From: Azospirillum sp. B21
Lineage (GTDB): Bacteria; Pseudomonadota; Alphaproteobacteria; Azospirillales; Azospirillaceae
NCBI RefSeq assembly: GCF_008364825.1
Contig: NZ_VTTO01000024.1
Location: 1-64,000, forward strand
Length of the DNA stretch: 64,000 nt
Direction of reading: 5' to 3'
Each line of letters opens with the position of its first letter. Positions within the stretch are counted from its first letter, which is position 1. A model generated the notes under the pieces. It ran no database searches. It was not told the origin of the DNA and saw only the letters and a program-made list of their open reading frames with translations. The position numbers and the translations under genes are program-made. Shown in pieces: positions 1 to 8,762 of this stretch.

Positions 1-25
1 CACCGTCAAGCCTAAGCCTGACCTA

Positions 26-103
26 CTGACATTCCTACTTTGCGCAAACCACTGACATTTCTATCCGGTTGCAACATGTCCGCCCGCAAAGTGGGAATGT
101 CAG
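26..103. repeat. Inverted repeat, possible IS end
   Basis: Two 19-base arms, 26-44 (CTGACATTCCTACTTTGCG) and 85-103, are reverse complements with one mismatch. A third partial copy (CTGACATTTC) lies at 52-61 in the left-arm orientation. Multiple terminal repeats of this kind are seen at ends of some insertion sequences, especially IS21-like ones, but no transposase is visible. It could be a solo remnant or the end of an element to the left. The rest of 1-187 holds no convincing gene. Confidence 0.4.
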
Positions 104-187
104 TGTCCGGTCCGCACAACTTCCCCCGGCCGCTTCCGTCCGCTATCGTCCCGGACTTTCCCTCCCCGTATCCGGAGACCGCAAGTC

Positions 188-997
188 ATGACCCGCAACA
201 TCGACCGGCTGCTCGACGTGATGGCGCGGCTGCGGAATCCCGACGGCGGATGCCCTTGGGATCTGGAGCAGACCTACCGCTCCATCGCGCCGCACACCAT
301 CGAAGAGGCCTATGAGGTTGCCGACGCCATCGAAAAGGACGACAAGGTCGCCCTGCGCGAGGAGTTGGGCGACCTGCTGTTCCAGGTCGTCTATTACAGC
401 CAGATGGCGCGCGAGGAAGGCCTGTTCGACTTCGACGAGGTGGCCGGCGTCATCACCGACAAGATGATCCGCCGCCATCCCCATGTCTTCGGACCGGAAG
501 AGGTGAAGTCCTCCGACCAGCAGACCTCGCGCTGGGAGGACCACAAGGCGGCCGAACGGGCGGCGAAGGCGGCGGAGGAAGGCCGGGCGCCCTCGGCGCT
601 GGAAGGCGTGATCGCCGGCCTGCCCGCTCTGACCCGCGCACTGAAGCTTCAGAACCGCGCGGCGCGGGTCGGCTTCGACTGGACCGACGCCCGCGACATC
701 CTCGACAAGATCGAGGAGGAAGTGCAGGAGTTGCGGGCGGAGATGGACGCCGGGTCTGCGCAGGAACGGGTGGCCGACGAGTTGGGCGACCTGCTGTTCG
801 CGCTGGTCAACCTCGCCCGTCGCCTGAAGGTGGAGCCGGAAACGGCGCTGCGCGGCACCAACGCCAAGTTCGAACGCCGCTTCCACCGGATCGAGGCGCT
901 GCTTTCAGACCAGGGCCGCAAGCCGCAGGACGCCACGCTGGACGAAATGGAAGCGCTGTGGCAGCAGGCCAAGCGCGAGGAACGCGGCGGATCCTGA
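188..997 (+). CDS. mazG: Nucleoside triphosphate pyrophosphohydrolase MazG
   Basis: This cytoplasmic house-cleaning enzyme hydrolyses NTPs or dNTPs to NMP and pyrophosphate. The 269-residue product has the full two-domain MazG layout. The N-terminal signature GCPWDLEQT is at residues 21-29. The first metal-binding set is E39/E40 with EELGDLLFQ near 58-66. A second copy (IEEEVQELR, then DELGDLLFALV) lies in the C-terminal half. The length fits the family. The ATG at 188 follows GGAG with a 10-base gap. It stands alone on the plus strand, tail to tail with the carotenoid operon, and is probably unrelated to it. Confidence 0.95.
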   Translation: MTRNIDRLLDVMARLRNPDGGCPWDLEQTYRSIAPHTIEEAYEVADAIEKDDKVALREELGDLLFQVVYYSQMAREEGLFDFDEVAGVITDKMIRRHPHVFGPEEVKSSDQQTSRWEDHKAAERAAKAAEEGRAPSALEGVIAGLPALTRALKLQNRAARVGFDWTDARDILDKIEEEVQELRAEMDAGSAQERVADELGDLLFALVNLARRLKVEPETALRGTNAKFERRFHRIEALLSDQGRKPQDATLDEMEALWQQAKREERGGS

Positions 998-1001
998 CGC
1001 G

Positions 1002-2123
1002 TCAATAATCCCAGCGGTCGAAGGCGAAGGCCCACTGCCGGCGCACCGCGCGGCGGGCCTGGTCCTCCAACTCGTGCCGTGCCCGCTGATAGTCGCGCAC
1101 GCCGGCCAGATAGCGCTCCATCCGCGGCTGCACCGGCTCGAAGGGCCCGAGGCCGAGCCCGTCATAGACGTGGCTGAGCGTTGCCAGCGGATCGGCGATG
1201 AAGCGGTCATAGCGGATTTCCACCAGCCGGCCGGGCGGCAGCAGCGCCCGGTCGCGGTCGAACCGCGCCATGATCGCCGGATAAAGGTCCAGAACCAGCC
1301 CGTCCACCACCCGCGGATCGTAGGATTGCAGGGAGAACTCCCGCAGCAAGGTCAGCAGCATGCGGCGGGTCGAGCTGAACACCTCGTAAGGGTCGCGGTG
1401 GATGTGGAGGAAGACCGCATCCGGGCGCAGGGCCAGCAATTCCCCTACCCTAGCGGTATGAGCCGGATTCTTGATCAGCAGGCGACGGCTGCCGGAATAG
1501 AGCTGCAGCTTGGTAAGGTAATGGTCCATCCGGCGGCGCCACAGCGCGACCGCCTCCGGACGGCAGCCCTCGAACAGCACGCCCTGGCGGAAGGCGCGGT
1601 AGAGGTGCTTGGGGAAGAAGATGCCGTGGTAGTAGGACAGCGGCTGCATCAGCGCCAATGCCAGTTCATCCTCCTGCGGAGCGGTCGGGTTGATGGGCAT
1701 CGGGTCGATGATCCGGTCGGGCGGCAGCCACGCCTCCAGCCGCGAGCGCCAGAAGGAACTGAGACCCAGGAAGCCCCAGGGCAGGCCGACCGCCAGCGGG
1801 TCGGGCGCGGCGAACCGTTCGTCCTGGGCGAGCAGATTCAGCAGATGGGTGGTGCCGCTGCGCCAGTGGCCGAGGATGAACAGCGGCGGCGGTGCCACCC
1901 TGCCCTGCTCCCGACCCCGGCCGGCCAGCCGCTCCACCCGCCGCCGCTCCAGCAGGTCCAGCGGTGCGCGGATGGCGGCAGCGCCGGCTGCGGTCACCAC
2001 CCGGTGCAGATGCAGCGGCCCGACCCCGCCGCCCTTGGCCAGCACCGTCGCCAGCGTCGCGGCGTCGGCGCCGGCCAGCGGGTGGAAGATGCGGTGAGCG
2101 CGACGGCGCAGCCAGGGGGTCAT
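1002..2123 (-). CDS. Sulfotransferase family protein, last gene of carotenoid operon
   Basis: A 373-residue protein of the PAPS-dependent Sulfotransfer_3 type. The phosphate-binding 5'-PSB loop is visible as GHWRSGTTHLLN (about residues 85-96). A downstream HRDP segment near residue 250 fits the 3'-phosphate-binding region. The reading frame stays open to 2477, but the ATG at 2123 overlaps the glycosyltransferase stop by four bases (ATGA), so that start is chosen. Coupling to the glycosyltransferase suggests that it sulfates the glycosylated carotenoid or its acyl-sugar. The substrate is inferred from position only. No sulfotransferase belongs to the classical staphyloxanthin pathway. Confidence 0.85.
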   Translation of the reverse strand: MTPWLRRRAHRIFHPLAGADAATLATVLAKGGGVGPLHLHRVVTAAGAAAIRAPLDLLERRRVERLAGRGREQGRVAPPPLFILGHWRSGTTHLLNLLAQDERFAAPDPLAVGLPWGFLGLSSFWRSRLEAWLPPDRIIDPMPINPTAPQEDELALALMQPLSYYHGIFFPKHLYRAFRQGVLFEGCRPEAVALWRRRMDHYLTKLQLYSGSRRLLIKNPAHTARVGELLALRPDAVFLHIHRDPYEVFSSTRRMLLTLLREFSLQSYDPRVVDGLVLDLYPAIMARFDRDRALLPPGRLVEIRYDRFIADPLATLSHVYDGLGLGPFEPVQPRMERYLAGVRDYQRARHELEDQARRAVRRQWAFAFDRWDY

Positions 2124-3265
2124 GATGCCCCCGGTCCGGTCGGATAGGCCCGGCCGCGCCATTCCGACGGCCGGCCATGGCGAGCGCGCAGCAGCGCCGC
2201 CCACTGGATCGCCAGCATGATAAGGATGCCGACCGGGTGCAAAAGCGCGCCGACGACGCTCTGGCGGAAACGGACCAGCAGCAGCAACCGGAACAGCAGC
2301 CCCGCCGCCGCCGCCAGCCCCGCCATGGTCACGGCGGCATCCGGCAGTGGGTTCAGCGCTGCCCAGCCCAGCAGGATCCAGGGCAGGACATGGCCGCCGA
2401 ACAGCAGAAGCGTCCAGACCGGCAGGGCGGCCGGCGTGGCCATGCCCTCCGTCGCATTCTTGGTGAAGCCGGACCACACCTCCCGCCAGCCGCGATACAT
2501 GCGGCAGCTGGCAAGGCCGGTTACGTCGAACAGGTCGGTCCCCTGCCCGGCCCGGCGGAAGGCGCGCGGCAGAGTCACCCCGTCATGCAGCGACGCCGAT
2601 ATGGCCGCATGACCCCCTGCTTTCCAATAGGCCTCCCGCCGCACCGCGATCAGCTGGCCGCAGGCGGCGCCGAACCGCGGATCGCCCGACCGCCGCATCC
2701 CCAGCATCGGCAGATAGCCAAGCAGCAGCACATGGATCAGCGGGATCACCAGCGCTTCCGCCAGCGTCCCGGTCTCCTGCCGGGGAAAGCCACTGACCAG
2801 ACCATGCCGGCCGGACAGCAGGGCGCCGCAGGTCAGACGGGCGGCGTCCGGAGCAAGCCGCACGTCGGCGTCCTGGAAAAGCAGCACCGGATGCCGCGCC
2901 AGCGTGGCGAGCGCCTGACAGGCGTGCTGCTTGCCCGACCAGCCCGGCGGCAGCGGCGGCGCGCTTTCCAGCCGGACGCGCGGGTCGCGCGCGGCGATGG
3001 CGCGGACGATCTCGGCGGTGCGGTCGGTGGAGTGGTCGTCCAGCACCACGACCTCCACCTCGACGCCGCGGCTGAGCAGGGCCGCATCGACGGCGGCGGC
3101 GATGCCGGCCTCTTCGTTGCGGGCGGGGATCAGGATGCTGACGGCGCTGCCGGGCGGCGGAGCGGCCTTGGGGCGGCGGTAGAGCAGCAGGTTCACGATT
3201 CCCTGGAGCAGCGGCAACAGCGCCAGGATCAGCGACAGCGCGGCGATCAGGATGATGACGCTCAT
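2120..3265 (-). CDS. Family 2 glycosyltransferase, CrtQ-like
   Basis: A membrane-associated glycosyltransferase of 381 residues. An N-terminal hydrophobic segment (about 1-28) is followed by a GT-A domain: SILIPARNEE (43-52), VVLDDHSTD (73-81) and the DxD motif QDADVRL (131-137). Several hydrophobic stretches after residue 280 look like membrane spans. In the staphyloxanthin pathway CrtQ glucosylates the carboxyl group of a C30 carotenoic acid, and the gene neighbours here match that set. The ATG at 3265 overlaps the acyltransferase stop (ATGA). The sugar donor cannot be read from sequence. An alternative is a general CruC-like carotenoid glycosyltransferase. Confidence 0.87.
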   Translation of the reverse strand: MSVIILIAALSLILALLPLLQGIVNLLLYRRPKAAPPPGSAVSILIPARNEEAGIAAAVDAALLSRGVEVEVVVLDDHSTDRTAEIVRAIAARDPRVRLESAPPLPPGWSGKQHACQALATLARHPVLLFQDADVRLAPDAARLTCGALLSGRHGLVSGFPRQETGTLAEALVIPLIHVLLLGYLPMLGMRRSGDPRFGAACGQLIAVRREAYWKAGGHAAISASLHDGVTLPRAFRRAGQGTDLFDVTGLASCRMYRGWREVWSGFTKNATEGMATPAALPVWTLLLFGGHVLPWILLGWAALNPLPDAAVTMAGLAAAAGLLFRLLLLVRFRQSVVGALLHPVGILIMLAIQWAALLRARHGRPSEWRGRAYPTGPGAS

Positions 3266-4077
3266 GGCCGCTTGACCTCCTGCCGTCCCGCCGCCCTCTG
3301 ACCACCGCCATGTGCCGGAGAAAACGACCGTCCACCGGCCCAGGCGCGTGCCCGGCGCCACAGGTCGTAAACCCCGCCGATTCCGACCGTTCCCTCGATC
3401 AGCTTCAGGAAACGCGCCGGATCGCGGCTCTGCGCGTCGAGCGCCAGATGATCCATCACCGCCTCCAGCCGCGCCTCCAGCTCCGCCCCGATCTCGGGAA
3501 TCGGCAGGCCGGCGAGGACAGCGGCGTCCATCGGCTCGCCGAAGCGCATCAGCGCCTCCGGCGTGCGCTCGTCCCAGAACGGGTATTCCACCGCCAGCGG
3601 CACCACCAGGGCGGAGGGCAGGCGGCGGACGAGATGGGCGATGCCCGGCCGCAGGGTCACAGGCCGGCAGCGGGGATCGGTGAAGGCGCCTTCCGCCGTG
3701 ATCCACAGCATGGCGCGCGGATCGGCCAGGATGTGTTCGGCATTGCGCAGGAAGGAAACGGCGCCGGCGCGTCCGGGCTCCAGCCCGAACAGGCCGATGC
3801 GCCGCATGAAGCGGTAGCGGCGCAGCATCTCCGCATCGATCGGCCCATAGCCCGGCCGGTCGCGGAAGCGGGTGGTCCCCATCACGATCAGCAGCGCGGG
3901 GTCCCACCAGGAAGGATGGTTCAGATAGACGATCACCGGCCTGCCGGGCGGCAGCACCGGCCAGCCCGGCCGCGCCAGCCGCACCGCGTGGAAGCCGCGC
4001 CGCAGCCGCCGGGCCATGACGCCGCCGAAGAACCAGCAGAGCAGCCGGGACCGTAACGCGACCGGATCGTCCGTCAT
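3262..4077 (-). CDS. Lysophospholipid-type acyltransferase, CrtO-like
   Basis: A 271-residue acyltransferase of the PlsC superfamily. The catalytic N-H-x4-D motif is seen as NHPSWWD (residues 53-59), with the acceptor-side block EGAFTDPRCRP further on. In staphyloxanthin-like pathways the equivalent enzyme (CrtO) esterifies the sugar of the carotenoid glycoside. It lies 15 bases after the desaturase gene and overlaps the next gene by four bases. The frame extends two GTG codons upstream, but the ATG at 4077 has AAAGG about nine bases before it. A role in general phospholipid synthesis is possible but less likely inside this operon. Confidence 0.85.
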   Translation of the reverse strand: MTDDPVALRSRLLCWFFGGVMARRLRRGFHAVRLARPGWPVLPPGRPVIVYLNHPSWWDPALLIVMGTTRFRDRPGYGPIDAEMLRRYRFMRRIGLFGLEPGRAGAVSFLRNAEHILADPRAMLWITAEGAFTDPRCRPVTLRPGIAHLVRRLPSALVVPLAVEYPFWDERTPEALMRFGEPMDAAVLAGLPIPEIGAELEARLEAVMDHLALDAQSRDPARFLKLIEGTVGIGGVYDLWRRARAWAGGRSFSPAHGGGQRAAGRQEVKRP

Positions 4078-4092
4078 CACCACCCGCCTTTC

Positions 4093-5646
4093 TCAGGCGA
4101 CGGCGCGGGCGGCACCGGCCTCGGCGCCGTCCCGCATGCCGCCGCGCATGTCGCGGTCGAGGCTGTCGGCGGCGATCCAGCCGGACATCAGCACCATCGG
4201 CATGCCCGGCCCCGGATGGGCGGCGCCGCCGGCCAGATACAGCCCCTCCACATCGCGGGAGCGGTTGCCGGGTTTGAAGGCGCCCATGAAGCGGCCATGG
4301 CTCGCCAAGCCATAGATGGCGCCGTTCAGCACATTGTAGCGGTCGTGGATGTCCTGCGGTGTCAGCACATGCTCCACCCGGATGCGGTCCTCCAGGTCGG
4401 CCATGCCGGCGGTGCGCTTCAGCTTGTCGAACACCACGCGCCGGTACTCCGGCAGCATGCGCGTCCAGTCGTGATGCGGGCGCAGGTAGGGGGTGTGGAC
4501 CAGCACATACAGCGCCTCGCCCCCCGGCGGAGCGACGCCCGGTTCGGTGCGGGCGGGGGCGGCGATGTAGCAGGTCGGGTCGGGTGCCGGCTCGCCGCGG
4601 CGGTAGATCCAGTCGAATTCCTCCGCAGGGTCGCGGGAGAAGACAAAGTCATGGTGCAGCAGGTGATCGTATCCGCGGTCGAGCCCCAGGTAGAACACCA
4701 CGCCCGAGCAGGCCGGCTCGTAGCTGCGGCGCTTGGCAAAGCGCTTCGCCGGCGCGCCCCCCACCAACTCCCGATAGGTGCGGACGGAGTCCATGTTGGA
4801 CACCACGGCGGAGACGGCGATGCGCTCGCCCGCGTCGGTCTCCACCGCCACGGCGCGGCCGTCCTCCACCTGCAGGCGGCGGACGCCGGTGCCGGTGCGG
4901 ATCTCCACGCCCAGCCGCCGCGCCACCCGCTCCAATGCCACCGGCACGGCGCGGGTGCCGCCCATCGGATACCAGACGCCGTCATTCGTCTGCATATGCG
5001 CGATGGCGCACAGCACCGCCGGGGAGCCGTAGGGAGACGACCCGACATATTGGGTGAAATGGTCCAGCATCTGCGCCGCCCGCGCGTCCGGCACATGGCC
5101 GCGGATGGTGCCGGCCACCGTGCTGCCCATGCGCAGGGCCAGCACGTCCGACAGGGTGCCGGCGTTCAGGCTGTTGCGGAAGTTCAGCGTGTCGCCGAGA
5201 TCCTCCACCGACTTCCAGAAGAAGAAGCGCTCGGAGATGCCGTGCAGCCGTTCCGACAGCGCCTGGAACCGGCGGTAGCCCTCCCCCGCCCCGCGGCCGG
5301 GCGCCAGCCGGTCGAGTTCGGCCGCCATCTTGCCGATCTCCTCCGACAGGTCCAGCACGGTGCCGTCGTCGAAGAAGCAGCGCCATTGCGGCTCCAGCCG
5401 GACCATCTCCAATTCGCGGTCGAGGTCGCAACCGGCCTCTTCCAGGATGCGGCGCAGGACGCGCGGCACCGTCAGGATGGTCGGCCCCATGTCGAAGCGG
5501 AAGCCGCCCTCCTCCAGCACGGCCGCCTTGCCGCCGACCCAGGCGTTCTTTTCCAGCAGGGTCACCTTGTGCCCGCGTGCCGCCAGCACCACCGCCGACG
5601 CCAGTCCGCCGAGCCCGCCGCCGATCACCGCGATCCGATCCGTCAT
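4093..5646 (-). CDS. Phytoene desaturase family FAD oxidoreductase (CrtI/CrtN/CrtP type), copy 1
   Basis: A 517-residue carotenoid oxidoreductase. The Rossmann FAD motif GGGLGGLASA starts near residue 9, followed by GGKAAVLEEGGFRFDMGPT. The C-terminal signature GLYLAGGAAHPGPGMPM is typical of CrtI relatives. Paired with a second, equally long paralogue, it probably splits the work: one desaturates a C30 backbone and the other oxidises a terminal methyl group (CrtN and CrtP roles in staphyloxanthin synthesis). Which does which cannot be decided from the sequence. The ATG at 5646 overlaps the upstream stop (ATGA). The longer frame to 5928 is the shadow of that gene. Confidence 0.9.
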   Translation of the reverse strand: MTDRIAVIGGGLGGLASAVVLAARGHKVTLLEKNAWVGGKAAVLEEGGFRFDMGPTILTVPRVLRRILEEAGCDLDRELEMVRLEPQWRCFFDDGTVLDLSEEIGKMAAELDRLAPGRGAGEGYRRFQALSERLHGISERFFFWKSVEDLGDTLNFRNSLNAGTLSDVLALRMGSTVAGTIRGHVPDARAAQMLDHFTQYVGSSPYGSPAVLCAIAHMQTNDGVWYPMGGTRAVPVALERVARRLGVEIRTGTGVRRLQVEDGRAVAVETDAGERIAVSAVVSNMDSVRTYRELVGGAPAKRFAKRRSYEPACSGVVFYLGLDRGYDHLLHHDFVFSRDPAEEFDWIYRRGEPAPDPTCYIAAPARTEPGVAPPGGEALYVLVHTPYLRPHHDWTRMLPEYRRVVFDKLKRTAGMADLEDRIRVEHVLTPQDIHDRYNVLNGAIYGLASHGRFMGAFKPGNRSRDVEGLYLAGGAAHPGPGMPMVLMSGWIAADSLDRDMRGGMRDGAEAGAARAVA

Positions 5647-7196
5647 GCCATCCCCCCTGCAACGGCCTGCCGCAGCATGCCGGACAAACCCATGGTCTTT
5701 GTGCGCCACGGCGTCGGCAGGCCCAATTCCTGGGCCAACAGCCGCGACGTGATGCGTGCGCCTTCGAAGATGACCGGCAGGCCGCTGCCGGGATGGGTGC
5801 CGCCGCCCACCAGATAGACACCGTCCAGATCCTCGAACCGATTGCGCGGACGGCGGTGGAGCATCTGATCCAGGCTGTGCGCCAGATTGAAGGTGGCGCC
5901 GCGATGCACCGCGAACTGGCTTTCCCAATCGGCCGGAGTCACCACCCGTTCAACGCGGATGCGGCGCTCGATGTCACCCAGCCCGAAGCCGGCCAGCCGG
6001 TCGAGCACGGCGCGGCGGTAGCGCGGCGCCTCGGCCTTCCAGTCGATATGGCCGCGCTGGTGGCCGACCGGCACCAGGATGTAGAGCGTGCTGCCGCCGG
6101 GCGGCGCCAGATCCGGGTCGGTGACGCAGGCGTTCTGCACATAGATCGACGGCTCGCGCGGCAGCTCCCGGCATTCCTCGATCTCCGCGAGGTTGCGGGC
6201 ATAATCCTTGGCCAGATAGACGGTGTGATGGTCCAGTCCGTCGACTTTGCCCTCGATGCCGAGGTAGAGCATGAAGGTGGAGCAGGAGAATTTCTTGGTG
6301 GCGAGCCGCGCGTCGCTCCAGCGCCGGCGCAGGTCGTCGGGCACCAGCGTCGTCATCGCCCGCGCGAAATCGGCGTTGATGACCAGCGCGTCGGCGGGAT
6401 AGTCGCCGGCCTCCGTCCGCACGCCTACGGCTCGGCGGCCCTGGAACTTGATGTGGCGCACCGTCTCGTTCAGGCGAACGGTGACACCCAGGCTTTCCGC
6501 CACGCGTCGCATCGCCGCCATCACCGCATCCGTCCCGCCGCGGGGGTGGAAGATGCCGTGCTCATGCTCCAGGAATGACAGGATGGTGAACAGGCTGGGG
6601 CAGCGGAATGGCGACATGCCCAGATACTTGCTCTGGAACGAGAAGGCGAGGCGGATGCGCGGGTCCTGAAAATAGCGGGAGAGATCGCGGTCGACCGACC
6701 GGTGGGGCGACAGCTTGCCCAGCGCCTTCAGCATCGGCAGCGACGCGAGCGCCCAAGGGCTGGAGAAATCGGATTCCAGCACCGGGCGGAAGCGCTCCAT
6801 CTTCGTCCGGTTGTCGGCCAGGAAACGCGGCAGCCCTTCGGCATCGCGCGGGCTGAGCCTGGCGATCTCCGCCATCAGCGCCTTCATCTGGGCGTGGACC
6901 CGCAGTTCCCCGCCGCCTTCGAACACCAGCCGGTAGAGTGGATCCAAACGGATCAGGTCGACCTCGTCCGACAACCGGCTTCCGCAGGCCTCGAAGATCT
7001 CTTCAAGGATGCGGGGATAGAGGAAGAAGGTCGGGCCGCTGTCGAAGCGGTATCCGTCCATGGAGAAGCCGGCCGACCGGCCGCCGACGCGGTCCTGCCG
7101 TTCCAGCACCGTCACCTTGGCACCGGTGAGCGCCAGGAGCATCGCGGATGCCAATCCGCCCGGTCCTGCACCGATGATCACGACTTGTCGTTCCAT
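5643..7196 (-). CDS. Phytoene desaturase family FAD oxidoreductase, copy 2; first gene of operon
   Basis: This 517-residue paralogue has the same length as its neighbour. The FAD-binding motif GAGPGGLASAM is at residues 9-19, followed by GGRSAGFSMDGYRFDSGPT, and the C-terminal end has GVYLVGGGTHPGSGLPV. It is a candidate diapophytoene desaturase or diapolycopene oxygenase. It opens the five-gene crt operon and faces the aldehyde dehydrogenase gene across about 63 bases that must hold both promoters. MERQVVIIG (ATG at 7196) is preferred to the frame's earlier start at 7268, which would overlap the divergent gene. No phytoene, squalene or dehydrosqualene synthase lies in the window. Confidence 0.9.
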   Translation of the reverse strand: MERQVVIIGAGPGGLASAMLLALTGAKVTVLERQDRVGGRSAGFSMDGYRFDSGPTFFLYPRILEEIFEACGSRLSDEVDLIRLDPLYRLVFEGGGELRVHAQMKALMAEIARLSPRDAEGLPRFLADNRTKMERFRPVLESDFSSPWALASLPMLKALGKLSPHRSVDRDLSRYFQDPRIRLAFSFQSKYLGMSPFRCPSLFTILSFLEHEHGIFHPRGGTDAVMAAMRRVAESLGVTVRLNETVRHIKFQGRRAVGVRTEAGDYPADALVINADFARAMTTLVPDDLRRRWSDARLATKKFSCSTFMLYLGIEGKVDGLDHHTVYLAKDYARNLAEIEECRELPREPSIYVQNACVTDPDLAPPGGSTLYILVPVGHQRGHIDWKAEAPRYRRAVLDRLAGFGLGDIERRIRVERVVTPADWESQFAVHRGATFNLAHSLDQMLHRRPRNRFEDLDGVYLVGGGTHPGSGLPVIFEGARITSRLLAQELGLPTPWRTKTMGLSGMLRQAVAGGMA

Positions 7197-7231
7197 CCGC
7201 TTGCCAAACGCTCCTGCGCTGCCGACTTCTA

Positions 7232-7246
7232 TCGTGACGGTTACGA
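7232..7246. promoter_or_regulatory. Near-palindrome in divergent crt promoter region
   Basis: TCGTGACGGTTACGA pairs at six of seven positions around a central base. It sits in the 63-base space between the divergent desaturase and aldehyde dehydrogenase starts, where an operator for both would be expected. No cognate regulator is identified. Confidence 0.3.
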
Positions 7247-7259
7247 AGCTGGGTCGGAA

Positions 7260-8732
7260 ATGGATCACAACAATAACCCCACCTCTCCAGTCGTAATCCC
7301 TTGGTCCTATGAGGTATTTGCTCCCCAGCCGGAAGTCTGCGCCGCGTGGTCGGCCGCTGATATTTCATCGCGACTTTCGGTCATCCGCGGACTTCGCCGC
7401 AGAATTGCGGCGAATGCCGAGGATTTCGTGCAGGCATTGGCGACGCGTCCGGGCCGAAAGGCGGTAGAAAGCGTGAGCGCCGAGATCCTGCCGCTGGCCG
7501 AGGCCTGCCGCTTTCTGGAGCGCGAGGCCGCCCGCCTGCTGGCGCCGCAGCGTCTGGGGCGGCGTGGCAGGCCGGTCTGGCTGTTCGGCGTGGAGGCGGA
7601 GGTGCGGCGGGAACCCTTCGGCACGGTTCTGATCGTCGGGCCGTCCAACTACCCGCTGCTGCTGCCGGGGGTGCAGGCGGTGCAAGCCTTGGCGGCCGGC
7701 AATGCCGTTCTGGTCAAGCCGGCGCCGGGATGCCGTGCGCCGATGGACCTGCTGGCGGGCTGGCTGGAGGAATGCGGACTCCCCCATGGCCTGTTCCGGG
7801 TGCTGGATGAATCCGCCGAGGCGGTCGGCAGAGCCATCGAGGCCGGGATCGACAAGTTGGTCCTGACGGGATCGGCCGGCACCGGCCGGGCAGTGGCGGA
7901 ACGACTCGCCCGCCATCTGGTGCCCTCGACCATGGAACTGTCGGGCAACGATGCCGTCTTCGTGCTGCCGGGCGCCGATGTGGAGGGCGTCGCTCGTGCC
8001 TTGTCCTTCGGCCTGCGACTCAACGGCTCCGCCACCTGCATCGCGCCTCGGCGGGTCTTCGTGCCGCTGGAATTGGCGGCCGGGTTTGAAAAGGCGGTGG
8101 AGCGCCATGCCGCCTCCATTCCGCCGGCCCCTGTTCCGGCACAGACCATGCGCCGGCTCTTGGCCCTGGCACGCGATGCTGTGGCGGACGGCGCCCGCCC
8201 GCTTTCCGGGCTGCCGGAAGAAAACGGGACCGGAATGGCGCCGCTGGTCCTGGCCGACGCGCGGCCGGACATGGCGCTGCTGCGCGAGGAGTTGTTCGCT
8301 CCGGTCCTGTCGCTGGTCCCCGTGCGCGACATGGAGGAGGCGCTGGCCGGCGCAGCGTTAAGCCCCTACGCGCTGGGTGCGTCGGTCTTCGGGCCGGTGG
8401 CGGAGGCGCGGGCGCTGGCCCGGCGGATTGACGCCGGGACGGTGACGATCAACGACCTGATCGTGCCCACCGCCGACCCGCGCCTGCCCTTCGGCGGACG
8501 CCATGCCAGCGGCTGGGGCGTCACCCGCGGGGCGGAAGGACTGCTGGAGATGACGCAGGTGAAGGCCGTCTGCGTCCGCACCGGGCGACAGCGCCCCCAC
8601 TTCGACCCGCCCCGCGACGGCGACGAGGCGCTGATGCTGGCGGCGCTGCGCCTGCTCCATGGCGGACCCGGCACCCGCGCCGGGGCCATGCGGCGGCTGG
8701 TCCAGGCGGTGCGCGGGCGCCTTAAGTCATAA
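7260..8732 (+). CDS. Aldehyde dehydrogenase, probable carotenoid aldehyde oxidation
   Basis: A 490-residue NAD(P)-dependent aldehyde dehydrogenase. Catalytic residues are recognisable: Asn130 in GPSNYP, Glu226 in MELSGND and nucleophile Cys260 in NGSATC. The coenzyme glycine motif TGSAGTGRAV is at about 203-212. The partners suggest oxidation of a C30 carotenoid aldehyde (4,4'-diaponeurosporenal type) to the acid, as AldH does in staphyloxanthin synthesis. It is transcribed divergently from the crt operon. The frame is open from 6702, but everything before 7260 is antisense to the desaturase gene. The Shine-Dalgarno sequence is weak, so the start is less certain than the call. Confidence 0.87.
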   Translation: MDHNNNPTSPVVIPWSYEVFAPQPEVCAAWSAADISSRLSVIRGLRRRIAANAEDFVQALATRPGRKAVESVSAEILPLAEACRFLEREAARLLAPQRLGRRGRPVWLFGVEAEVRREPFGTVLIVGPSNYPLLLPGVQAVQALAAGNAVLVKPAPGCRAPMDLLAGWLEECGLPHGLFRVLDESAEAVGRAIEAGIDKLVLTGSAGTGRAVAERLARHLVPSTMELSGNDAVFVLPGADVEGVARALSFGLRLNGSATCIAPRRVFVPLELAAGFEKAVERHAASIPPAPVPAQTMRRLLALARDAVADGARPLSGLPEENGTGMAPLVLADARPDMALLREELFAPVLSLVPVRDMEEALAGAALSPYALGASVFGPVAEARALARRIDAGTVTINDLIVPTADPRLPFGGRHASGWGVTRGAEGLLEMTQVKAVCVRTGRQRPHFDPPRDGDEALMLAALRLLHGGPGTRAGAMRRLVQAVRGRLKS

Positions 8733-8762
8733 CCAACAACAAATTGATGGACCGCCCTGCCG

